A DNA stretch of 15,408 nt from Betaproteobacteria bacterium (GTDB taxonomy: Bacteria; Pseudomonadota; Gammaproteobacteria; Burkholderiales; SG8-41), in the NCBI GenBank assembly GCA_021414185.1, contig JAIOOZ010000661.1, positions 1-15,408 of the forward strand, given 5' to 3'. Every line of letters begins with the position of its first letter. Position 1 is the stretch's first letter. The notes under the pieces were generated by a model, which was not told where the DNA came from, searched no databases, and worked only from the letters and a program-made list of their open reading frames with translations. The translations under genes and the position numbers were made by a program. This document shows, one piece after another, positions 6,068 through 12,560 of the stretch.

Positions 6068-6436
6068 ATGGCCGTCACCAAAACCAAGCTCGCCAAGTGC
6101 ATTCATCATCGTGTGAGGCTGCGGCCGCCTGCGCGCCGTTTTCGCGGCGTGACCGAGCTGCGCATCATGGATGATGACTGGCTCCTGCAGGAGGTCGAAG
6201 ACGAGCAGGTGCGCATCCGCAATATCCGCACCGATCACGTCGCGGTGCTCAAATTCAGCCAGATCAGCGAATACGTGGCCGACCCCAAGCGCGAGTTCGA
6301 CGGCCTGCGCCACGGTTTTCTCGAATTGAAGGTGCAGGTGTTCTTGCGCGGTCCCGAGCTGGCGATAGAGCCGCGGCCTGCGCCCCCTAAGGCCCCGCGC
6401 AAAACCGCCGCCCCCCGCAAGCGCAAAACAACCTAG
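6068..6436 (+). CDS. Hypothetical protein, 122 residues
   Basis: ATG 6068 gives 122 residues ending at TAG 6434-6436. No family recognised. The body (about residues 15-95) alternates polar and hydrophobic residues like a small beta-rich domain: RFRGVTELRIMDDDWLLQEV, then VRIRNIRTDHVAVLKFSQIS, then FLELKVQVFLRG. The last 20 residues are a Pro/Lys/Arg tail. There is no signal peptide or membrane segment. Codon use is GC3-rich like its neighbours, the frame starts 23 nt after the 54-residue gene, and the opposite-strand frame is low-complexity, so this strand is the coding one. No strong ribosome binding site is visible. Confidence 0.65.
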   Translation: MAVTKTKLAKCIHHRVRLRPPARRFRGVTELRIMDDDWLLQEVEDEQVRIRNIRTDHVAVLKFSQISEYVADPKREFDGLRHGFLELKVQVFLRGPELAIEPRPAPPKAPRKTAAPRKRKTT

Positions 6437-6453
6437 ATAAGGCAGTGCGCTCA

Positions 6454-6468
6454 GGACGCCAGGCGTCC
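6454..6468. other. Short palindrome between converging genes
   Basis: GGACGCC-A-GGCGTCC is a perfect 7-bp inverted repeat around one base. It lies between the stop of the 122-residue gene (6436) and that of the converging minus-strand gene (6479). It may help end transcription from either side, but neither strand has a T run. Confidence 0.3.
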
Positions 6469-6478
6469 GCCGCCGGAT

Positions 6479-6772
6479 TCAAACCCGCGATTGACGTTCC
6501 AGCAGGCGCCAGAAGCTATCGACGTCGCGCGTCTGGCGCAGCTTGGCGGCGCGCAATTCAAGCCTGATTTTCAATAGTCCCGCGCACAGCGATGAGCCCT
6601 GCGGGGTGGCCAGCGCGTGGAACATGCCGCAGATCTCGTCGGAGAAATGCTCCAACGCAGGCCCGCCGCGCATGAGGTAACCAAGCGCGCTCGCGACATG
6701 TGTCTCCGGAACGGCAAAAGCGAGCCGGATGCCGCGTTGCAGGTCGTCGATGGAATAAGCGGCCGCGGTCAC
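6479..6772 (-). CDS. Hypothetical protein, 97 residues, GTG start
   Basis: The minus-strand frame starts at GTG (complement of 6770-6772) and stops at 6479-6481. The product is mainly helical, with segments YSIDDLQRGIRLAFAV, HVASALGYLMRGGPAL, SSLCAGLLKIRLELRAAKL and a final DSFWRLLERQ. There is no signal peptide or metal motif, and I do not recognise a family. Third codon positions are strongly G/C, as in the surrounding real genes, and the reverse frame on the plus strand reads like antisense. Against it, no good ribosome binding site precedes the GTG. It lies downstream of the 128-residue gene on the same strand, ~195 nt away. Confidence 0.5.
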   Translation of the reverse strand: MTAAAYSIDDLQRGIRLAFAVPETHVASALGYLMRGGPALEHFSDEICGMFHALATPQGSSLCAGLLKIRLELRAAKLRQTRDVDSFWRLLERQSRV

Positions 6773-6921
6773 GGCCGCAGCCTGTTGTGTGAATTGTCAG
6801 CGTATCGACAGGTTGCCGAAGTGCCGACGCCAAAACCCGCTTTGCCATCTGAAAAGTCGCGCATGAGCGCAACTATCGCAATTCCTGTGCCTGCGAATCC
6901 GGCGGGGAGGGAAATTTTTCA

Positions 6922-6960
6922 GCCGGCGGCGTGCCGGCATTTAGACGGGCTGAACGCCCG
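6922..6960 (-). terminator. Possible terminator hairpins after the 128-residue gene
   Basis: Two short GC hairpins lie just past the stop of the minus-strand gene: CGGGC-TGAAC-GCCCG (6946-6960) and GCCGGC-GGCGT-GCCGGC (about 6922-6938). On the minus strand they are followed by TGAAAAATTT, so the T run is displaced and short. The remainder of the gap up to 6773 shows nothing I can name. Confidence 0.3.
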
Positions 6961-6967
6961 CCGTTTG

Positions 6968-7354
6968 CTACATGCCCTTGGCGAGTGCGACCACCACGTT
7001 GCCTTCGCGGCTTTCGACCTCGATTTCATACTGGCGCTTGGGATCGGCATCCTCGACACCGCGGTGGCCCTGAGCAGTCTGTTCTTTCTTCGGCCACACC
7101 AGAAAACCCTTCACCGGCACGCCGCGCTCGATGGCTTCGCTCACATTGGCATGATGGCGCGCGCCGGTCGAGCGTTCGAGATCCTTGTCTTCGCACAAGG
7201 TGTAGCGATAAACGCCGCTGCTGACGCGCTTCAACTGGTCGGACCACAGGGTGACCCACAGTGTCGAGCGATCCTCGGTCCATTTCGACGCGTCATAGCG
7301 CGTGCCGCCGACTGTGCCCAAGTGTTCCCATGCGACGGTAATTTTTGGTTTCAT
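6968..7354 (-). CDS. Hypothetical protein, 128 residues
   Basis: ATG (complement of 7352-7354) opens MKPKITVAWEHLGTVGGTRYDASKW, preceded by a GAAGG ribosome binding site a few bases upstream. The product looks like a small alpha/beta cytosolic domain. It has an aromatic-rich first half (TEDRSTLWVTLWSDQL), a basic middle (ERSTGARHHANVSEAIERGVPVKGFLVWPKK), and a beta C-terminus (KRQYEIEVESREGNVVVAL). There is no signal peptide, membrane segment or cysteine pair. I cannot assign a family or function. The clear start, good ribosome site and coherent composition argue that it is real. A TAAAAT in the upstream spacer (complement of 7384-7389) could be its -10 box. Confidence 0.68.
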   Translation of the reverse strand: MKPKITVAWEHLGTVGGTRYDASKWTEDRSTLWVTLWSDQLKRVSSGVYRYTLCEDKDLERSTGARHHANVSEAIERGVPVKGFLVWPKKEQTAQGHRGVEDADPKRQYEIEVESREGNVVVALAKGM

Positions 7355-7699
7355 GCTTTGCCTTCATATCCGGATGACCGCCTATTTTAGCCCGTTACCG
7401 CTGCCAGCGGCGGATTAAATGACTGTTTTCATTTTCAAATTAGAGGTTTACCTGCATCTTTTTGCGCGTCTTACATGTTGCGCTGCGCTGTACCGGCGCC
7501 AGTTGCCGACGGCGCTTGGTGCGCCGCCGCTACATTCGTCACTAGTACTTGAAATTGCAGGCCTTTTCAGCGCCGAAACACAAGCGTAAACTAGCGGCCA
7601 CCGAATGTCACCATGCACCCGTTTCACGGCTCAAGCGTTATTACGTCTGACTGGCAAAGCTGAGCAACGAAGAACGAAAAGGCGTAACGAGGAGACGAT
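7355..7699. other. Divergent intergenic region upstream of the oxidoreductase operon
   Basis: These 345 bp separate the minus-strand 128-residue gene from the plus-strand operon at 7700, so promoters for both directions should lie here. There is an AT-rich patch at about 7415-7465. A perfect 6-bp hairpin CGGCGC-TTGGT-GCGCCG sits at 7510-7526 without a T run. I could not find a convincing -35/-10 pair for the operon, and I see no coding frame or repeat array. Confidence 0.5.
7689..7694 (+). promoter_or_regulatory. Ribosome binding site fixing the TTG start of the GltD-like gene
   Basis: GAGGAG lies 5 nt before TTG 7700. With no in-frame ATG near the conserved N-terminus, it decides the start in favour of the TTG. 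Confidence 0.75.
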
Positions 7700-9523
7700 T
7701 TGAAGCCGACCGATATTCACCAGCCTGATTATTTCCATAAAGTAGTTGATTGCCAGTGGGCATGTCCCGCTCACACGCCGGTTCCCGAATACATCCGCCT
7801 GATTGCCGCCGAACGCTACAGCGATGCCTACATGGTCAACTGGGAATCGAACGTATTCCCCGGCATCCTGGGCCGCACCTGCGATCGTCCGTGCGAACCT
7901 GCTTGCCGCCGCGGCCGCGTCGAAGAAAACAACGGCGAGAAACCCGAGCCGGTAGCAATCTGCCGCCTGAAGCGAGTCGCCGCCGATTACAAAGACGACA
8001 TTACCGCGCGCCTGCCGAAAGCGCCCGCCAAAACAAACGGCAAACGCATCGCGCTGATCGGTGCCGGGCCTGCATCGCTGACGGTCGCGCGCGATCTCGC
8101 GCCCCTCGGTTATGAAGTCACCGTGTTCGACGGCGACAAGCAGGCGGGCGGCATGATACGCACGCAGATCCCGAAATTCCGCCTGCCCGAATCCGTGATC
8201 GACGAGGAGGTGAATTACATCCTCAACATCGGCGTCAAATTCGTCGGCGGCAAACGCATCGACAGCCTTAAACAGATACTCACCGAAAAATACGACGCGA
8301 TTTTCGTCGGCACCGGTGCGCCGCGCGGGCGCGACCTCGAAATACCGGGGCGCCAGGAAGCCGCCAAGAACATCCACATCGGCATCGACTGGCTGAACAG
8401 CGTGTCGTTCGGCCACGTCGACAAAATCGGCAAGCGCGTGATCGTGTTGGGCGGCGGCAATACCGCGATGGACTGCTGTCGCTCGAGCAAGCGCCTGGGC
8501 GGCGACGACGTCAAAGTGATCGTGCGCTCGGGCTTCGAGGAAATGAAAGCAAGCCCGTGGGAAAAAGAAGACGCCCAGCACGAAGGCATCCCCATCATCA
8601 ATTTCCTCGTGCCGAAATCGTTCAAGCACGACAACGGCAAATTGACCGGCATGGTCTTCGAAAAAGTGAAGGCCGAGTACGACGCCAAAGGCCGCCGCAA
8701 CCTGGTGCCGACCGGCGAACCGGATCAGCATTTCGAGTGCGATGACGTGCTGGTCGCCGTCGGCCAGGAAAACGCTTTTCCGTGGATCGAGCGCGACAGT
8801 GGCATCGAATTCGACAAATGGGGCATGCCGGTGGTCGACAAGGTCACCATGCAATCGTCGATCCCCAACGTGTTTTTCGGCGGCGACTCGGCGTTCGGCC
8901 CCAAGAACATCATCTGGGCGGTCGCGCACGGACACGAGGCCGCGATTTCAATCGACAAGCTGTGCAACGGCGAAGACGTTAAAGAACGCCCGGCGCCCAT
9001 GGTGCACCTGATGTCGCAGAAAATGGGCATCCACGAATGGAGCTACGATAACGCGATCTCCAACGACCAGCGTTTCAAGGTGCCGCTGAAAGACCAGAAG
9101 ATCGCGCTGAAGAACATCAAGGTCGAAGTCGAGCTCGGTTTCGACCCCAAGCTCGCGTTCGCTGAAGCCGAACGCTGCCTGAACTGCGACGCGCAGACAG
9201 TGTTCAGCGACAAGCTGTGCATCGAATGCGACGCCTGCGTCGACATCTGCCCGATGGACTGCATCACCTTCACGGCGGATGGCGAAGAAAAGGAACTGCG
9301 CGCGCGCCTGAACGCGCCGGCCGGCAACCTGACGCAGGACATCTATGTGTCCGCCAAGCTCAAGACCGGCCGCATCATGGCCAAGGATGAGGACGTCTGC
9401 CTGCACTGCGGCCTGTGCGCCGAACGCTGCCCGACCGGCGCGTGGGACATGCAGAAGTATTTGCTCGAGATGACGCACGCCGGACCCGGCTGCAGAAACA
9501 AACCGCAACGACGCGCGGCATGA
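7700..9523 (+). CDS. GltD-like FAD/NAD(P)H oxidoreductase with two C-terminal 4Fe-4S clusters; electron-transfer subunit of the 2-oxoacid oxidoreductase
   Basis: This 607-residue flavoprotein resembles the small subunit of glutamate synthase (GltD) with a ferredoxin domain added. The N-terminal ~95 residues carry the GltD-type cysteines (Cys18, Cys22, then CDRPCEPAC at 61-69). FAD binds at GAGPAS (121-126) and NAD(P) at GGGNTAMD (251-258); the second flavin motif is near FFGGDSAFG. The C-terminal ferredoxin part has Cys493/496, the set 507/510/513/517 and the set 567/570/573/577 (CLHCGLCAERCP), enough for two 4Fe-4S clusters. The TTG start is set by GAGGAG at 7689-7694. No gltB is nearby; the next genes are alpha and beta subunits of a 2-oxoacid:ferredoxin oxidoreductase. 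This protein therefore probably links them to NADP(H), as in the Azoarcus-type enzyme. Its partner role is inferred from operon context. Confidence 0.88.
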   Translation: MKPTDIHQPDYFHKVVDCQWACPAHTPVPEYIRLIAAERYSDAYMVNWESNVFPGILGRTCDRPCEPACRRGRVEENNGEKPEPVAICRLKRVAADYKDDITARLPKAPAKTNGKRIALIGAGPASLTVARDLAPLGYEVTVFDGDKQAGGMIRTQIPKFRLPESVIDEEVNYILNIGVKFVGGKRIDSLKQILTEKYDAIFVGTGAPRGRDLEIPGRQEAAKNIHIGIDWLNSVSFGHVDKIGKRVIVLGGGNTAMDCCRSSKRLGGDDVKVIVRSGFEEMKASPWEKEDAQHEGIPIINFLVPKSFKHDNGKLTGMVFEKVKAEYDAKGRRNLVPTGEPDQHFECDDVLVAVGQENAFPWIERDSGIEFDKWGMPVVDKVTMQSSIPNVFFGGDSAFGPKNIIWAVAHGHEAAISIDKLCNGEDVKERPAPMVHLMSQKMGIHEWSYDNAISNDQRFKVPLKDQKIALKNIKVEVELGFDPKLAFAEAERCLNCDAQTVFSDKLCIECDACVDICPMDCITFTADGEEKELRARLNAPAGNLTQDIYVSAKLKTGRIMAKDEDVCLHCGLCAERCPTGAWDMQKYLLEMTHAGPGCRNKPQRRAA

Positions 9524-9552
9524 AGCACAAACCGCAACGCAAAGCAGCCTGA
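9496..9552 (+). repeat. Imperfect tandem duplication at the 3' end of the GltD-like gene
   Basis: ACAAACCGCAACG occurs at 9498-9510 and again at 9527-9539, 29 nt apart, with similar flanks (GCGGCATGA and GCAGCCTGA). The first copy encodes the C-terminal NKPQRRAA. The second starts with an ATG overlapping the stop and would encode MKHKPQRKAA. The repeat unit is not a multiple of three, so the duplication falls outside the gene's own frame. Confidence 0.6.
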
Positions 9553-9559
9553 GGCCGGG

Positions 9560-11398
9560 ATGAAACGCATAAACTCCACCAACGATTTCGTCGTCAAGTT
9601 CGCCAACGTCAACGGCTCGGGCTCGGCCTCCGCCAATGAGATATTCGCGCGCTCCATCCTGCGCATGGGCGTGCCGGTCGCCCCGCGCAACATCTTCCCG
9701 TCCAACATCCAGGGCCTGCCGACGTGGTACGAAGTGCGCGTTACTGAAAACGGCTACCAGGGACGGCGCGGCGGCGTCGACCTGATGGTGGCGATGAACC
9801 CGCAGACGTGGGACGCCGACGTCAAGGAAATCGAAGACGGCGGCTATCTGTTCTACGACAACACCAAGCCGCTGCCGCAATCCAAGTTCCGCGCCGACAT
9901 CAACGTGATCGGCATGCCGCTGACCGAGATCTGCAATTCGACTTATACCGATCCGCGCCAGCGCCAGTTGTTCAAGAACATCATTTACGTCGGCGCACTG
10001 TCCGCTTTGCTCGACATCGATCCGAATGAAATCGAGCGCCTGTTCTCGGAGCAGTACAAAGGCAAGGAAGCGCTGCTGCAGTCGAACGTCAAAGCGCTTC
10101 GTCTCGGCCGTGACTATGCACAACAACACCTCGGCGGCCCCATCGGCCTCAAGGTCAAGCGCGCGGACAATGTCGGCGACAAGATATTCATCGACGGCAA
10201 CAGCGCTGCTGCGCTGGGCGCGGTTTACGGCGGCGCCACGGTCTGCGCGTGGTACCCGATCACGCCGTCGTCGTCGCTCGCCGAAGCTTTCATCAAGTAT
10301 TGCCAGAAGCACCGCGTCGACCCGGCCGACGGCAAAAGCAAATTCGCCATCGTGCAGGCCGAAGACGAACTCGCCTCCATCGGCATGGTAATAGGCGCGA
10401 GCTGGAACGGCGCGCGCGCGTTCACCGCGACGTCCGGCCCCGGCATCTCGCTGATGACCGAATTCATCGGCCTCGCCTATTTCGCGGAAATCCCGGCGGT
10501 GATCGTCGACGTGCAGCGCGGCGGCCCGTCCACCGGCATGCCGACGCGCACCCAGCAGTCCGACGTGCTGGCCTGCGCGTATGCGTCGCACGGTGACACC
10601 AAGCACGTGCTGCTGTTCCCGGAAGACCCGACCGAGTGTTTCGAGTTCACCGCCAAGGCCTTCGATCTCGCCGAGCGGCTGCAGACGCCGATCTTCATGA
10701 TGACCGATCTCGACATCGGCATGAACACGCGCCTGTGCGCGCCATTCAAATGGGATGACAAACAGACCTACGATCGCGGCAAGATCATGACCGAACAAAT
10801 GCTCGACACCGGCCGCGATTTCGGCCGTTACCTCGACGTTGACGGCGACGGCATCACCTACCGCACGTACCCCGGCACCCACGCGACGCGCGGCGGCTAC
10901 TTCACGCGCGGCACCACCAAGAACCGCTATGCGGGTTACAGCGAAACCGGTCCGGATTACGTCGATAATGTGCAGCGCCTGCTGCGCAAGTTCGAGTCCG
11001 CCAAGAAACTGGTGCCGGCGCCGCTGCTCTACCCGGCCGACAAGCCGGCGCGCTTCGGCGCCATTTTCTACGGCTCGACCAGCCCCGCAATGCAGGAAGC
11101 GCTCGACGTGCTGGCGGAACGCGGCATCCACGTCAATGCGCTGCGCGTGCGCAGCTTCCCGTTCCAGGACGAAATCAACGACTTCGTTGCCTCGCACCCG
11201 TGGGTGTTCGTGATCGAGCAGAACCGCGACGCGCAGTTGAAAACCCTGCTGATCACCGAGGCCAAAATCAATGCGTCGCGCCTCCTGTCGGTGCTGCATT
11301 ACGATGGCACGCCGATTACCGCGCGTTTCATCGTCGACCAGATTTCGCAGCACGCCGCCGCGCGCACGGTCGTCCCGTTGAAGAAGGTGGTGTCATGA
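9560..11398 (+). CDS. korA: 2-oxoacid:acceptor oxidoreductase, fused gamma-alpha subunit (2-oxoglutarate type likely)
   Basis: This 612-residue subunit belongs to a CoA-dependent 2-oxoacid oxidoreductase. Residues ~1-190 are the gamma domain (FANVNGSGSASANEIFARSI) and ~215-612 the alpha part. WYPITPSSSLAEAF and TATSGPGISLMTEFIGLA belong to the pyrimidine-binding fold, and GGPSTGMPTRTQQSD is the substrate/CoA loop typical of the KorA group. Gamma fused ahead of alpha is the organisation of mycobacterial-type KorA. GAGG (9551-9554) lies about 5 nt before the ATG, and the stop overlaps the beta-subunit start (ATGA at 11395-11398), a sign of coupled translation. With its partners it should convert 2-oxoglutarate and CoA to succinyl-CoA, CO2 and two electrons, or run in reverse. 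A different 2-oxoacid cannot be excluded from sequence alone. Confidence 0.9.
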   Translation: MKRINSTNDFVVKFANVNGSGSASANEIFARSILRMGVPVAPRNIFPSNIQGLPTWYEVRVTENGYQGRRGGVDLMVAMNPQTWDADVKEIEDGGYLFYDNTKPLPQSKFRADINVIGMPLTEICNSTYTDPRQRQLFKNIIYVGALSALLDIDPNEIERLFSEQYKGKEALLQSNVKALRLGRDYAQQHLGGPIGLKVKRADNVGDKIFIDGNSAAALGAVYGGATVCAWYPITPSSSLAEAFIKYCQKHRVDPADGKSKFAIVQAEDELASIGMVIGASWNGARAFTATSGPGISLMTEFIGLAYFAEIPAVIVDVQRGGPSTGMPTRTQQSDVLACAYASHGDTKHVLLFPEDPTECFEFTAKAFDLAERLQTPIFMMTDLDIGMNTRLCAPFKWDDKQTYDRGKIMTEQMLDTGRDFGRYLDVDGDGITYRTYPGTHATRGGYFTRGTTKNRYAGYSETGPDYVDNVQRLLRKFESAKKLVPAPLLYPADKPARFGAIFYGSTSPAMQEALDVLAERGIHVNALRVRSFPFQDEINDFVASHPWVFVIEQNRDAQLKTLLITEAKINASRLLSVLHYDGTPITARFIVDQISQHAAARTVVPLKKVVS

Positions 11399-12450
11399 CT
11401 TATCTCGCCAAACCGAAGCTGCATCATCCCGACCTGCCGAAGAACACGGTGGGCCACACCCGCCGCGACTACGAGGGCCGCATCTCGACGCTGTGCGCCG
11501 GCTGCGGCCACGATTCGATTTCGGCCGCCATCATCCAGGCGTGCTGGGAAACGGATATCGAGCCACATAGAGTCGCCAAGCTGTCGGGCATAGGCTGCTC
11601 GTCGAAAACCCCCGATTACTTCCTCGGCAACTCGCACGGCTTCAACAGCGTCCACGGCCGCATGCCGTCGGTCGCCACCGGCGCCAATCTCGCCAACCGC
11701 GACCTGCTTTACCTGGGCGTGTCGGGCGACGGCGATTCCGCGTCGATCGGCCTCGGCCAGTTCGCGCACTGCATGCGCCGCGCCGTCAACATGGTTTACA
11801 TCGTCGAAAACAACGGCGTCTACGGCCTGACCAAAGGCCAGTTCTCCGCCACCGCGGACAAGGGCTCGAAATCCAAGCGCGGCATCGCCAACAGCGACGA
11901 GCCGATCGACATGGCGAGCCTCGCCCTCCAACTCGGCGCAAGCTTTGTCGCGCGCAGTTTCTCGGGCGACAAGGCACAGCTGGTGCCGCTCATCAAGGCG
12001 GCCATCGAGCACAAGGGCGCCGCGTTCATCGACGTCGTGTCGCCTTGCGTCGCGTTCAACAACCACTCCGGCTCGACCAAGAGCTACGACTACGTGCGCG
12101 AGCACAACGAAGCGGTCAACCGGCTCGACTTCATCAGCGGCCGCGACGAAATCACCGCCGATTACGCACCGGGCACGGTGACTACGGTCACGCAACATGA
12201 CGGCAGCGTGCTGCGCCTGCGCAAACTCGCCCAGGACTACGACGCGACCGATCGCATCAAGGTCATGCACTACCTGCAGGAACGCGCGGCGGCGGGCGAA
12301 GTGGTGACCGGGCTGCTCTACGTCGACCCCGAGTCGTCCGACCTGCACGAACATCTGAATACCGTAGACACCCCTTTGAACCGCCTGTCCGAGCGCGAAT
12401 TGTGCCCGGGTTCGGTGGCGCTCGAAAAAATCAACGCCGCGTTGCGCTGA
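11395..12450 (+). CDS. korB: 2-oxoacid:acceptor oxidoreductase, TPP-binding beta subunit
   Basis: This 351-residue subunit holds thiamine diphosphate and one 4Fe-4S cluster. The cluster ligands are Cys34/Cys37 (LCAGCGH), Cys68 (GIGCSS) and Cys218 (SPCVAFN). The TPP motif starts at GDGD (111-114) and ends at ENNGVYGLTKGQ near residue 140. NSVHGRMPSVATGA and TKGQFSAT are typical of the KorB group. The start is the ATG overlapping the alpha stop, with AAGGTGG just upstream. A longer in-frame extension to 11200 lies inside the alpha gene and is not real. About 350 residues is somewhat longer than minimal ~290-residue beta subunits and close to the mycobacterial-type KorB. The last ~85 residues (from about YDATDRIKVMHYL) form a C-terminal extension. 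It is the last clear gene of the operon. Confidence 0.92.
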   Translation: MTYLAKPKLHHPDLPKNTVGHTRRDYEGRISTLCAGCGHDSISAAIIQACWETDIEPHRVAKLSGIGCSSKTPDYFLGNSHGFNSVHGRMPSVATGANLANRDLLYLGVSGDGDSASIGLGQFAHCMRRAVNMVYIVENNGVYGLTKGQFSATADKGSKSKRGIANSDEPIDMASLALQLGASFVARSFSGDKAQLVPLIKAAIEHKGAAFIDVVSPCVAFNNHSGSTKSYDYVREHNEAVNRLDFISGRDEITADYAPGTVTTVTQHDGSVLRLRKLAQDYDATDRIKVMHYLQERAAAGEVVTGLLYVDPESSDLHEHLNTVDTPLNRLSERELCPGSVALEKINAALR

Positions 12451-12462
12451 CGCAGCGGCGCA

Positions 12463-12523
12463 GGCTGCCCGCCTCGCAGCCACGCTTTTCCCGGCCAACG
12501 GCGGCGGTGCGCGCGCTGGCCGG
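12463..12523 (+). terminator. Possible terminator region after the oxidoreductase operon
   Basis: GGCTGC-CCGCCTC-GCAGCC (12463-12481) is a 6-bp stem followed by ACGCTTTT. A second inverted repeat, CCGGCCA / TGGCCGG (12491-12497 / 12517-12523), lies just beyond. The T run is short and displaced, so partial read-through into the next gene is plausible. Confidence 0.35.
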
Positions 12524-12560
12524 CCGACAGCCGCAATAGCAGCATGACCGGGGCGCAACG

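Noticed and set aside
6617..7390. 257-residue plus-strand open frame across the two small minus-strand genes
   Set aside because: Its translation is antisense-like, and the minus-strand 128-residue frame has a better start and composition.
7700..9523. Glutamate synthase small subunit (gltD)
   Set aside because: There is no gltB nearby, the protein carries an extra two-cluster ferredoxin domain, and it is operonic with korAB; ordinary GltD is shorter (~470 residues).
8948..11353. Very long open frame (801 residues) on the minus strand opposite the GltD-like and korA genes
   Set aside because: It is antisense to confidently identified genes and has the His/Ala/Asp/Val-rich composition typical of reversed GC-rich codons; no motif is recognisable.
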